Shown here piece after piece: positions 1 to 8,228 of a stretch of 64,000 bases of DNA (positions are counted from its first letter, which is position 1; the number at the start of each line of letters is the position of its first letter). The position numbers were made by a program, and so were the translations under genes. The DNA is from Brachybacterium vulturis (lineage in GTDB: Bacteria > Actinomycetota > Actinomycetes > Actinomycetales > Dermabacteraceae). A model generated the notes under the pieces. That model was not told the origin of the DNA, made no database searches, and saw nothing but the letters and a program-made list of their open reading frames with translations. Where the stretch lies: positions 62,001 to 126,000 of the forward strand of contig NZ_CP023563.1 in assembly GCF_002407185.1 (NCBI RefSeq), in the 5' to 3' direction.

Positions 1-140
1 CGGTAGGAGACGACACGGACGGGGCAGGAGCAGAGGAGCCAGGCACCGATCGAGTCTATGGCGGCCGGGCCGTCCGGCCGACGGGGCGTTGGTCACGTGC
101 GAGGACGACGGGAGCACCGGCGGTCACTAAGCTCGCAGCC

Positions 141-905
141 ATGACGATGACGTCCCTGATCACCGGTGCCAGCTCCGGCCTCGGCGCCGAGTACGCCCGC
201 CGGCTCGCCCGCCGCGGCGACCACCTCGTGCTCGTCGCCCGCGATGAGGCACGGCTCGAGGAGCTGGCTGCCGAGCTGCGCGGCGAGGGGGCGAGCGAGG
301 TCGACGTGCTGGCCGCGGACCTCTCCTCCGCCGGCGGCATCGCCGCCGTCGTCGGCCGGCTCTCCGATGCGTCGCGCCCGGTCGACATGCTGATCAACAG
401 CGCCGGTTTCGGCCTCCCCCTCGCCTTCGAACGGAACGACATCGAGGACGAGGCGCGCCACCTGCGCCTCCATGCCGAGGTGCCGATGCGGCTGATGCAC
501 GCCGTGCTGCCCGGCATGCTGGAGCGCCGCTCCGGCACGATCCTCAACATCGCCTCCGCCTCGGCCGTCATGCCGCGCTCCACCTATGCGGCGGCGAAGT
601 CCTGGCAGGTGATGTTCTCCCGCTGGGCCAGCAGCTACTACCGCTCCCGCGGCGTGACCGTCACCGCCGTGTGCCCCGGCTACACCCACACCGACTTCCA
701 CGCCCGCCTGGGCCTGCCTCCGGGTGAGGAGGGCATCCCCGACTGGCTGTGGCTCCAGGCGCCGCGGGTGGTCGAGGAATCGCTGCGGGACGCGGCGCGC
801 GGCAAGGCGGTCTCCGTGCCGAGCAAGCGGTACAAGGCGATCTATACCGCGGCGCGGCTGGCGCCGACGGGACTGATGGCACGCCTGGCGGCGCGAGGGC
901 GGTGA
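141..905 (+). CDS. SDR family oxidoreductase
   Basis: Classical short-chain dehydrogenase/reductase, 254 aa, the usual length. The nucleotide-binding motif TGASSGLG sits at residues 8-15, the catalytic Ser is S139 in NIASAS, and Y149-AAA-K153 is the YxxxK pair. No signal peptide or membrane segment is seen, so it is cytoplasmic. Substrate cannot be read from sequence; the nearest annotated types are DltE/YqjQ-like ketoreductases. No clear ribosome site precedes the ATG, but a TAAGCT box lies 7 nt upstream, so the mRNA may be leaderless. A second in-frame ATG lies two codons later. The gene stands alone ahead of the methyltransferase gene. Positions 1-140 show nothing else recognisable. Confidence 0.9.
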   Translation: MTMTSLITGASSGLGAEYARRLARRGDHLVLVARDEARLEELAAELRGEGASEVDVLAADLSSAGGIAAVVGRLSDASRPVDMLINSAGFGLPLAFERNDIEDEARHLRLHAEVPMRLMHAVLPGMLERRSGTILNIASASAVMPRSTYAAAKSWQVMFSRWASSYYRSRGVTVTAVCPGYTHTDFHARLGLPPGEEGIPDWLWLQAPRVVEESLRDAARGKAVSVPSKRYKAIYTAARLAPTGLMARLAARGR

Positions 906-1038
906 ACGGTGATGGCGAGCGCGGCGACCGGACGGTGACCGCCTCCCGTTCACACTCCGCCATGCACGGGGACACCGCCGCGGCTCCGGACTAGTCTCGG
1001 CCGGTACAGCCCCGCCCGCCGGACCACGGAGATCGATC

Positions 1039-2085
1039 ATGCCCCAGAACATCCTCACCGACCGCCTCGACGCAGGCCCCGTCATCTGCGCGGAGGGCTT
1101 CCTGTTCGAGCTCGAGCGCCGCGGCTACCTCACGGCCGGCGAATTCGTCCCCGAGGTCGCCCTCGAGCACCCGGAGGCCCTGCGAACCCTGCACGTGGAC
1201 TTCCAGCGCGCCGGCTCCGACATCGTCGAGGCGTTCACCTACAACGGTCACCGCGAGAAGATGCGGGTGATCGGCAAGGAGGACCTGCTGGAGCCGCTGA
1301 ACCGCTCCGCACTGCGCATCGCCCGCGAGGTCGCCGACGCGGTGCCCGGGAACCTCATGGCCGGCAACATCTCGAACTCGAACATCTGGGACCCGACGGA
1401 CACCGCACGGCAGGCCGAGGTGCGCGGCATGTTCGAGGAGATGGTCGGATGGGCCGTCGAGGAGGGCGCGGACCTCATCATCGGCGAGACCTTCTACTAC
1501 GCCGGCGAGGCGCTGGCCGCGCTCGAGGTCGCGAAGTCCTCCGGGCTGCCGGTGGTGCTCACCCTCGCCCCGATGGCGTTCCAGGAGATGGCCGACGGCG
1601 CGGGGATCGTCGAGACCGCCCAGCGCCTGGAGCAGGGCGGGGCCGACGTGGTCGGGTTGAACTGCTTCCGGGGCCCGGAGACCCTGATGCCCTGGCTGCG
1701 GCAGATCCGCGAGGCGGTCTCCTGCCACGTGGGCGCCCTGCCCATCCCGTACCGGACCACGCAGGAGGAGCCGACGTTCTTCAACCTCTCGGATGAGGCG
1801 GCGGCCGTCCCCTCCCCGCACGGGCGCACTTTCCCCACCGCCCTGGACCCCCTGCTGACCAACCGCTACGAGATCCGGGCCTTCGCCGAGGAGGCCTACG
1901 CGCTGGGCGTGAACTACCTGGGGGTGTGCTGCGGCGCCGCTCCGATCCATATCCGCGAGGTCGCCGAGGCAGTGGGCCGCACCCCGGAGGCCAGCCGGTT
2001 CTCCGAGAACATGGCGAACCACTTCATGTACGGCAGCAACGAGCGCCTCCCCGAGCACGTGATCGGGCTCGGCGAGCGCGCCTGA
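1039..2085 (+). CDS. Homocysteine S-methyltransferase (betaine-homocysteine methyltransferase-like)
   Basis: 348-aa TIM-barrel enzyme of the homocysteine S-methyltransferase family, which transfers a methyl group to homocysteine to make methionine. The zinc-binding cysteines are visible as C209 (GLNCF) and the pair C297-C298 (GVCCGAAP). Overall layout and length resemble betaine-homocysteine methyltransferases rather than the cobalamin enzyme MetH. This fits the context: the minus-strand unit next door makes glycine betaine from carnitine, so betaine could be the methyl donor. The donor is inferred; S-methylmethionine is the main alternative. ATG is preceded by ACGGAGAT. I looked for a SAM or cobalamin riboswitch in 906-1038 and saw none. 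Confidence 0.85.
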   Translation: MPQNILTDRLDAGPVICAEGFLFELERRGYLTAGEFVPEVALEHPEALRTLHVDFQRAGSDIVEAFTYNGHREKMRVIGKEDLLEPLNRSALRIAREVADAVPGNLMAGNISNSNIWDPTDTARQAEVRGMFEEMVGWAVEEGADLIIGETFYYAGEALAALEVAKSSGLPVVLTLAPMAFQEMADGAGIVETAQRLEQGGADVVGLNCFRGPETLMPWLRQIREAVSCHVGALPIPYRTTQEEPTFFNLSDEAAAVPSPHGRTFPTALDPLLTNRYEIRAFAEEAYALGVNYLGVCCGAAPIHIREVAEAVGRTPEASRFSENMANHFMYGSNERLPEHVIGLGERA

Positions 2086-2162
2086 CCGCGCGCCGCGCAC
2101 TCATCGGGGCGGGATCGGGACACGACCTCGACCGGCGCCGACGCCGCGGGGCCGGGTGGAAC

Positions 2163-3401
2163 TCACGTCGTCACGCTATGGGTGCGGACCCGCGCCGGCA
2201 CTGCCACCACCCGGTTCAGCCGCTCGGACAGCACCAGGCCCGCCATCACCAGCACGGCGAGGAACAGCGGGAGGATCCACATCCCCGTCCAGGCCGAGAG
2301 CGCGCCGAACGCCGGTGGCGCGAGGGTGGAGCCGGTGTAGGCGGCGGCCATCTGGATGCCGATGATGGCCTGGGAGTTGCGCCGACCGAAGTTGATCGGG
2401 GTGGAGTGGATGATCGCGGGATAGATCGGCGCGGAGCCGAGGCCCACGACGACCAGACCCGCGAGCCCGACCACCTCCGTCGACAGGGGCAGGGCGAGCA
2501 TCAGCGCGCCCACCCCGATGATCACGAAGCCTCCCCGGATCAGGGCCCGGTCACCGAGGCGCTCGGCGACGAAGCCGGCCAGGAAGCGCCCGGCGGTCAG
2601 GCCGAGCACGAACAGCGCACCGAATGCGGCCGCCGCCGCCGGGAGCGCCCCGCGCTCGGCGACCAGGTAGGTCGAGGACCACAGCAGCGCCGTGCTCTCG
2701 AGCGCGCAGTAGGCGCCGAACGTGAGCAGGATCAGCGCCACCCCGGGGATCCGCAGCGCCGTCTCGAGCGGGACGGGTGCGCGGCCCTGCGGCGCCGGGG
2801 CGTCCTCGGCGAGATCATGGGTCCGGACGGTCCTCGCCGGGGAGCGTGCGCTGTCCACCGTGCCCCACAGCGGGATGCTGGCCAGCAGTGCGAGGGTGAG
2901 CGCGGCCTGGGCCAGACCGATCAGCAGGTAGGCGGTGGACCATCCCTGCCCGGACGAGATCGCGAACCCCATGACGAACGGGCTGATCGAGGCGCCCACT
3001 CCCCAGAAGCTGTGCAGCCAGTTCATGTGCCGGGCCGCGTAGTGCAGCGCCACGTAGTTGTTCAGCGCCGCATCGACCGCGCCGGCACCGAGCCCGTACG
3101 GGATCGCCCACAGGCACAGCATCCAGAACTGCTCCGAGGTGGAGAACCCCACCAGCGCGGCAGCGGTCATCCCGACGCTGATCGCCGTGACCACCCCGGT
3201 GCCGAAGCGGAGGGTGACCCGCTCGGAGGCGAGGCTGGAGACGATGGTCCCCACGGCGATGATCATGGTGATGATGCCGGCGAACGCCACCGGGACGCCG
3301 AGGTCCTGATGCATGACCGGCCAGCCCGAGCCGACCAGGGAATCCGGCAGGCCGAGGCTGACGAAGGCGACGTAGATGATCGCGAGCAGGAGTGAGTACA
3401 C
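2163..3401 (-). CDS. MFS transporter
   Basis: 412-aa major facilitator protein with about 12 hydrophobic segments. The N-terminal segment contains the phrase SLGLPDSLVGSGWP, typical of the FucP/AraJ-like actinobacterial MFS group. The start is a GTG at 3401 and an in-frame stop lies seven codons upstream, so the N-terminus cannot be much longer. No Shine-Dalgarno is obvious and the message may be leaderless. It converges with the homocysteine methyltransferase gene (77 bp between stops) and lies downstream of the carnitine unit in the same direction, 147 bp away. Uptake of a quaternary amine or efflux are both possible; substrate unknown. Confidence 0.85.
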   Translation of the reverse strand: MYSLLLAIIYVAFVSLGLPDSLVGSGWPVMHQDLGVPVAFAGIITMIIAVGTIVSSLASERVTLRFGTGVVTAISVGMTAAALVGFSTSEQFWMLCLWAIPYGLGAGAVDAALNNYVALHYAARHMNWLHSFWGVGASISPFVMGFAISSGQGWSTAYLLIGLAQAALTLALLASIPLWGTVDSARSPARTVRTHDLAEDAPAPQGRAPVPLETALRIPGVALILLTFGAYCALESTALLWSSTYLVAERGALPAAAAAFGALFVLGLTAGRFLAGFVAERLGDRALIRGGFVIIGVGALMLALPLSTEVVGLAGLVVVGLGSAPIYPAIIHSTPINFGRRNSQAIIGIQMAAAYTGSTLAPPAFGALSAWTGMWILPLFLAVLVMAGLVLSERLNRVVAVPARVRTHSVTT

Positions 3402-3548
3402 GGCGTGGAGGGACGACTTTCACGAGGTGTGGGAGGGCGATCGCGACGCTGCATCGCCGTACGGGAGCGATCGTACACAGCGCCGGCGGCATGCGCGGAG
3501 CGACCGCTTCTGGGGCCCCACCACCGCTTCCCCTCGCACCGGACCGCG

Positions 3549-4718
3549 CTACACCACCTCCGCCAGCACCTCCAGCAGATCCTTGACCCGCCGGTCCACG
3601 TCCTCGCTCTGCATCTCGCTGGGCAGGAAGGAGAAGGCGAGGCCCTGCTCGGGCCAGGCGCCGTGCAGCCCGCCGCCGGCGCCGGTGTGGCCGAAGGCGG
3701 GGCGCACCGGGCCGTAGGTGCCGATGGGGTCATCGAGCTCGTAGCCGAGCCCGAAGCGCACCGGCCGGTCGTTGATCGTGTCCGTGCCCTGGGACCAGGT
3801 GCGGGTGGCGCGGGCCAGGGTGTCGGCCGGGAGCAGCGGGGCGTCGGCGGCGATGAGCAGGGAGTACATCCTCGCCATCGCGTCGGCCGTGCCGATCCCG
3901 CCGCCGGCGGCGAGCTCTGCGGCGTGGTAGGCGCGGGTGTTGAACGGCGGGGTCTCGGCGGTCAGGCTGCTGCCGTACATCCGGTCCACGATCGCGCGCC
4001 GCTCCGGATCCTCCTGCAGGTAGGTGGAGATCCGGTAGCCCGCGGCACGGAACACCGGGGCGACCCGCACCTCCTCCGACTCCGGCAGTCCCAGGTGGAC
4101 ATCGAGTCCGAAGGGCTCTGCCAGCTCGGTGCGCAGCAGCTCCCCGACGCTGCGTCCGCTGACCCGGCGCAGCACCTCCGCCAGCAGGTATCCGTAGGTC
4201 AGGGCGTGGTAGGCGACCTTCGTGCCCGGCTCCCACAGCGTCGGCTGGGCGGCGAGGCGCTCGGCCATCAGGTGGTTGTCGAGCCTCTCGGCGTCATCCG
4301 CCGGGTCGGGGTCGACGAACGGCAGGCCGACGGTGTGGTCCAGCAGGTGGTGGATCCGCACCTGCTCCTTGCCGGCCGCGGCGAACTCCGGCCAGTACTG
4401 CGCGACCGGGGCCTCGGGGTCCAGCTGCCCTCGGCCGATGAGGAGCGCGGCGAGGGTCGCGGTGAGTCCCTTCGTGCCGGAGAACAGCACCGCCATGGTG
4501 TCCGCGGTCCATGGCCGGCCGGGCGCCGCCTGCCCGCCGTGCAGCTGCAGCAGCGGCTGCCCGGCGCGGTGGACGGAGAACGCCATCCCGCCCCCGGAGG
4601 CGGCGAGGTGGCGACCGAAGATCTCGACGAGACGCTCGGCGATGTCGCCGGGCAGCCCCTCGCAGGCGCGGACGGTGACCGCGGACGGATCATCTGCGGG
4701 AACGGTGGATGTGGACAT
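3549..4718 (-). CDS. Serine hydrolase, beta-lactamase/esterase family
   Basis: 389-aa penicillin-binding-protein-fold hydrolase (Pfam Beta-lactamase, EstB/class C-like). The nucleophile motif S80-G-T-K83 is intact, Y170 in AYHAL is the likely second-motif tyrosine, and FGHTGAGG near the C-terminus is the third-motif equivalent. No signal peptide is seen, which argues for an intracellular esterase rather than a secreted beta-lactamase. The ATG at 4718 is chosen because AGGAGG lies just upstream and the protein aligns from there; the open frame runs further but through the thioesterase gene. It is the last gene of the carnitine unit, 44 bp after the thioesterase. Hydrolysis of acylcarnitines to free carnitine is a reasonable inference from context, not shown by sequence. 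Confidence 0.85.
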   Translation of the reverse strand: MSTSTVPADDPSAVTVRACEGLPGDIAERLVEIFGRHLAASGGGMAFSVHRAGQPLLQLHGGQAAPGRPWTADTMAVLFSGTKGLTATLAALLIGRGQLDPEAPVAQYWPEFAAAGKEQVRIHHLLDHTVGLPFVDPDPADDAERLDNHLMAERLAAQPTLWEPGTKVAYHALTYGYLLAEVLRRVSGRSVGELLRTELAEPFGLDVHLGLPESEEVRVAPVFRAAGYRISTYLQEDPERRAIVDRMYGSSLTAETPPFNTRAYHAAELAAGGGIGTADAMARMYSLLIAADAPLLPADTLARATRTWSQGTDTINDRPVRFGLGYELDDPIGTYGPVRPAFGHTGAGGGLHGAWPEQGLAFSFLPSEMQSEDVDRRVKDLLEVLAEVV

Positions 4719-4762
4719 CGGGGAACTCCTCCTGGGGCCTCGGTCGGTGGGGTGCGGGCGGT

Positions 4763-5275
4763 TCAGAGACGGATCGCGCGGCCGACCCAGTCGGGCCGGG
4801 TGGCGGGGGCGCCGAAGGTCTCGGCGATCGCGTCCGCCGCCGGGACGTCGCCGGCTCCGGCAGGTCCCGCGGCCGCGACGTCGGCGATCCGCGCGGCGAC
4901 GGGCTCGGGGAAGGGCGCGGACCGGGCCGGATCCCCGGCCACGTGCAGCGCCAGGATCTCCTCTGTCGCGACCAGCTCGCCGTCCACCCGCATCTCGTGC
5001 GCCAGGTGCAGCTTCTTGGCCGCGGCGCCGGCGATCGCGGTGGTCACCACCAGCTCTGCGCCGCGGGGCACCTCCTGCAGGTACCGCACATGCGCCTCGA
5101 CGGTGTACAGCGAGGAGCCGGCCTGGGCACGCTCTGCGGCGCCCAGCCCGATCTGCTCCATCACCTCGTCGGTGGCGAAGCCGAACACGAGCACGTAGTA
5201 GGCCTCGGAGAGATGGCCGTTGTAGTCGATCCATTCCCGGCGCACCGGGGTGCGAAAGGCGGGCAGCGCACTCAT
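4763..5275 (-). CDS. cdhB: Betainyl-CoA thioesterase-like hotdog protein (CdhB-like)
   Basis: 170-aa hotdog-fold thioesterase. The N-terminal stretch has the 4HBT signature WIDYNGHLSEAYY with the catalytic-type Asp at residue 17. In carnitine-degrading Pseudomonas the third enzyme, CdhB, hydrolyses betainyl-CoA to glycine betaine and CoA; in some bacteria it is fused to carnitine dehydrogenase. Here its start overlaps the stop of the carnitine dehydrogenase gene by ATGA, so the two are translationally coupled. Family and context give the function; the sequence alone would only say acyl-CoA thioesterase. Confidence 0.85.
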   Translation of the reverse strand: MSALPAFRTPVRREWIDYNGHLSEAYYVLVFGFATDEVMEQIGLGAAERAQAGSSLYTVEAHVRYLQEVPRGAELVVTTAIAGAAAKKLHLAHEMRVDGELVATEEILALHVAGDPARSAPFPEPVAARIADVAAAGPAGAGDVPAADAIAETFGAPATRPDWVGRAIRL

Positions 5276-6264
5276 GCCGCGGAGCCCCGGCGCAGCTGCT
5301 CGATGACCTGGCGCACCGCGATGATCGCCTGGTCGCGCTGGGCGACGAGCTCGGGCACGGTGCGTCCGTCGGCCTCGTCATCGCAGCCTGCCACCACGGC
5401 ACCGCGCAGCTCCTCGGTCAGCTCCGGAGCCTCCAGACGGGTCCAGGGGGACTTCAGCGAAGGACCGAAGTGGTCGAGCATGTGGGCCATCCCGCCGGGC
5501 CCGCCGGCCAGGTGGAAGGTGAGCATGGGGCCCTGCAGGGGCCAGCGCAGGCCGGGACCGTCGGTGATGGAGCGGTCGATCTGCTCGACCGTCGCCTCGC
5601 CGTTGTCCACCATGTGCAGCGCCTCCCGCCACAGCGCCTCCTGCAGGCGGTTGGCGATGAAGCCGGGCACCTCGTGGTCCATCGTGATCACGGACTTGCC
5701 CAGGTGCTCGTACCAGGCCGAGACCCAGGCGACGGCCGCGGGCGAGGTCTGCTCGCCGCCGACCACCTCGACCAGCGGGATCAGGTAGGGCGGGTTGAAG
5801 GGGTGGCCGACGACCAGCCGCTCGGGTGAGGCCGCGTCCACCGCCATCTCCGTCATCGAGTAGCCGGAGGTGGAGGAGGCGATGATGACCCCCGGGGCGG
5901 CGTGCGCATCGATGTCCGCCAGCAGCTGCTGCTTCATCTCCAGCACCTCGGGGGCGCTCTCCTGCACGAACTGGGCGCCGTCGAGCGCTTCGGCGAGATC
6001 GGTGTGGACGGAGATGGCGTGCGGATCGGCGCCCTCGGCCAGGCCCAGCTGGGTCAGCGCCGGCCAGGCGGCGTCGATGAGCGCGCGGACCCGGTCCCCG
6101 GCCTCGGGCGAGGGGTCCCAGGCCTGGACCCGGTAGCCGCGGGAGAGGAAGTAGGCGGCCCAGCCGCCGCCGATGGTGCCGATGCCGACGCAGGCGATCG
6201 TGGTGACCTCGGCGACCTCGGGCGGCTGCGGGTCGGGGATGGGAGCAGCAGGGACAGTGGTCAT
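5272..6264 (-). CDS. cdhA: L-carnitine dehydrogenase
   Basis: 330-aa member of the 3-hydroxyacyl-CoA dehydrogenase superfamily that oxidises L-carnitine to 3-dehydrocarnitine with NAD+. The Rossmann motif G27-I-G29-T-I-G32 is present, followed by the family region [18 protein letters not shown]. The segment [20 protein letters not shown] is characteristic of carnitine dehydrogenases as opposed to fatty-acid enzymes, which read differently here. Both ends overlap neighbours by ATGA: the BKACE gene upstream and the thioesterase gene downstream. With these it forms the complete carnitine to betaine route. Confidence 0.92.
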   Translation of the reverse strand: MTTVPAAPIPDPQPPEVAEVTTIACVGIGTIGGGWAAYFLSRGYRVQAWDPSPEAGDRVRALIDAAWPALTQLGLAEGADPHAISVHTDLAEALDGAQFVQESAPEVLEMKQQLLADIDAHAAPGVIIASSTSGYSMTEMAVDAASPERLVVGHPFNPPYLIPLVEVVGGEQTSPAAVAWVSAWYEHLGKSVITMDHEVPGFIANRLQEALWREALHMVDNGEATVEQIDRSITDGPGLRWPLQGPMLTFHLAGGPGGMAHMLDHFGPSLKSPWTRLEAPELTEELRGAVVAGCDDEADGRTVPELVAQRDQAIIAVRQVIEQLRRGSAA

Positions 6265-7166
6265 GCGGAGAGAGCCTTCCGGTCGAGCTGGAGGATGTCG
6301 CGGGCCTCGTCGGGCGTGGCGATCTGGTCACCGAGGGAGTCGATGATCTTCCCGGCCTCCTCGACGAGCTGAGCGTTGGTGGCCTTGACGCCCTTGCGCA
6401 GGTAGAGGTTGTCCTCCAGCCCCACCCGGGCGTGCCCGCCCAGCAGCACCGACTGCGCGACCCAGCGCAGCTGGTCGCGGCCGATGGCGAAGGACGTCCA
6501 CTGCGCCCCCTCGGGCAGCAGGTGCACCATGGCGTCCAGCAGGCCGGAGTCGACGGGGGCGCCGTAGGGGATCCCCATGCACAGCTGGTACATCGGCGGC
6601 GGGGCGATGAGGCCCTCGGCCACCATGACGTTCGCGAACCACAGCTGCCCGGTATCGAAGATCTCCATCTCCGGCTTGACCCCGAGCTCCTTGATCCGGG
6701 CGGCACCCTCGCGGAGCATGTCCGGGGTGCTGACGTAGAGCTGGCTGCCCTCGCCGAAGTTCAGCGACCCGCAGTCCAGGGTGCAGATCTCCGGGCGCAG
6801 CTTCTCGACATGCGGCAGCCGGTCCAGGCCGCTGACCAGGTCGGTGCCCTCGAGCTTGCCCAGCTCCCGGGTGGGATCGCTGGGGTCGACCGTGAGGTCA
6901 CCGCCCATGCCGGCGGTGAGGTTGATGACGGGATCGACGTCGCTCTCGCCGATCAGGCGCACCACCTCGCTGTACAGCTCCACGTCGCGAGAGCCCTGCG
7001 TGGTCTCGATGTCCCGCACGTGCACGTGCACGACGGAGGCACCGGCGCGGGCGGCGGCGATCGCATCGGCCGCGATCTGCTCGGGGGTGACAGGTACGTG
7101 CTCGCTCTTGGCGGCGGTGTCGCCGGCGCCGGTGACGGCGCAGGTGAGGATGACCTTGCGGCTCAT
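6261..7166 (-). CDS. cdhC: BKACE (DUF849) 3-dehydrocarnitine cleavage enzyme
   Basis: 301-aa beta-keto acid cleavage enzyme. It should transfer the betaine half of dehydrocarnitine to CoA from acetyl-CoA, giving betainyl-CoA and acetoacetate. Zinc ligands are H47 and H49 in HVHVRD and a Glu in GLEDNLY near the C-terminus. The N-terminal motif reads [10 protein letters not shown]. In Kce, the type enzyme, a Glu at this position holds the substrate amino group (from memory); here Gly-Asp replaces it, in keeping with a bulky trimethylammonium. ATG at 7166 is preceded by AAAGGGAC. It is the first of three ATGA-coupled genes; the 57 bp upstream to the regulator gene hold GGGTCTCGG-type short repeats but no clear promoter. 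Confidence 0.9.
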   Translation of the reverse strand: MSRKVILTCAVTGAGDTAAKSEHVPVTPEQIAADAIAAARAGASVVHVHVRDIETTQGSRDVELYSEVVRLIGESDVDPVINLTAGMGGDLTVDPSDPTRELGKLEGTDLVSGLDRLPHVEKLRPEICTLDCGSLNFGEGSQLYVSTPDMLREGAARIKELGVKPEMEIFDTGQLWFANVMVAEGLIAPPPMYQLCMGIPYGAPVDSGLLDAMVHLLPEGAQWTSFAIGRDQLRWVAQSVLLGGHARVGLEDNLYLRKGVKATNAQLVEEAGKIIDSLGDQIATPDEARDILQLDRKALSA

Positions 7167-7223
7167 GGGGGTCCCTTTCGTGGGGTGGGTCCGGGTCTCG
7201 GGTGGGTCTGGGTCTCGGGGTGG

Positions 7224-8153
7224 TCAGGGACGGGCGACGACGAGGCGTTCGAGGAAGCGATGGATCTGGGAGGCCATCTGCTCGACGCTGATCGTGCCGA
7301 CCAGCACCTTGATGCCGAGCCCGTCGATCAGGCTGGTCAACTGGGTGGTGAGGTCCTCGAGCGGCTCGGCGGCGACGACCCCCGCCTCCTGTCCCTCGCG
7401 CAGCACGTCGTGCACCGTGCGATACCACCGCTGATAGGCGAAGGCATGGTTCTGCTGGGAGCCGGCGCCGACGGCGACCTCGGACCAGGCCTGCAACCAG
7501 ATCGCGAACTCCTGCGCGCGAGCGCCGTCGGCGGGCAGCTGCAGGCTGATGAGGTGCTCGAGCCGCTCCCGCGGACCGGAGATCAGGTGCAGGGAGGCGA
7601 CCTGCCGATCGAAGGCGAGCTTGACCGAGTAGCGGAGCGTCTCCTCGAACAGCTCACGCTTGCCGGAGAAGTAGTGGTAGACCGCGGCGGTGCTGACCCC
7701 TGCCTCGGCGGCGATCTCGGAGATCTTCACCGCGTGCAGGCCGCGGGAGGCGAACAGCGCCCAGGCGGTCTCGACGATCGTCTGCCGCCGCCGCCCCTGC
7801 TCCGGGGCTTCACGTCCCCGGCGGGGCAGGCTCGCCGCGGTGGGGACCGCGGCCGGTCCGGAGGCCGAGTCCGAGCCGGAGACCAGCCAGTTCACCGTGA
7901 CACCGCCGACGGTCGCGATCCGCACCAGCTCGGCCGGGCTGAAGCGGCGGGTGCCCTTCAGCGCCTTGGACAGCTTGGTCTCCTCCAGCTCGATGCGGCG
8001 GGCGAACTCGCGCTGGGCGAGACCGGACTCCTCGATGCAGGAACGGACCCTCACGCGGACGGCCTCCGCGGAAGAGCTCGCGGCCTCCGCGGAAGAGCTC
8101 GCGGTCTCCGCGGTGTCCCCTGCGGCAGTCATCGGTGGATGTGATGTCGACAT
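7224..8153 (-). CDS. Transcriptional regulator, XRE-TetR fusion
   Basis: 309-aa regulator with two DNA-binding modules. Residues about 32-92 form a Cro/C1-type helix-turn-helix (SGLAQREFARRIELEETKLS region), and residues about 121-168 form a TetR-type helix-turn-helix (ISEIAAEAGVSTAAVYHYFS), followed by a BetI-like TetR ligand domain. Residues 19-31 are an Ala/Ser/Glu repeat encoded by a 21-bp tandem repeat. ATG at 8153 is preferred over the GTG four codons upstream because GGGAGG lies directly ahead of it. The gene sits between the importer genes and the carnitine catabolic genes, so carnitine, betaine or a CoA intermediate is the likely ligand. The palindrome in the promoter at 13.64 kb is its best candidate operator. 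Confidence 0.88.
   Translation of the reverse strand: MSTSHPPMTAAGDTAETASSSAEAASSSAEAVRVRVRSCIEESGLAQREFARRIELEETKLSKALKGTRRFSPAELVRIATVGGVTVNWLVSGSDSASGPAAVPTAASLPRRGREAPEQGRRRQTIVETAWALFASRGLHAVKISEIAAEAGVSTAAVYHYFSGKRELFEETLRYSVKLAFDRQVASLHLISGPRERLEHLISLQLPADGARAQEFAIWLQAWSEVAVGAGSQQNHAFAYQRWYRTVHDVLREGQEAGVVAAEPLEDLTTQLTSLIDGLGIKVLVGTISVEQMASQIHRFLERLVVARP
8061..8102. repeat. 21-bp tandem repeat inside regulator gene
   Basis: Two identical adjacent 21-bp copies starting GGCCTCCGCGGAAGAGCTCG, with a partial third copy to about 8113. It is in frame within the regulator's N-terminal linker and encodes a Ser/Ala/Glu block. Copy-number change would lengthen or shorten the linker by seven residues without breaking the frame. 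Confidence 0.85.
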
Positions 8154-8228
8154 GGTGCCTCCCACTGCGTCGTCGGCTGCTGGGGCGGGCCCGGACCTCC
8201 CCGGCCCGGCGCCCTCCTCGTCCCGCCC

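Noticed and set aside
906-1038. SAM or cobalamin riboswitch before the homocysteine methyltransferase gene
   Set aside because: No conserved riboswitch core is visible and the leader is short and GC-rich.
1926-3395. 489-aa plus-strand open frame across the MFS gene
   Set aside because: Its translation is Arg/Gly/His/Asp-rich without family features, while the minus strand encodes a clear MFS protein.
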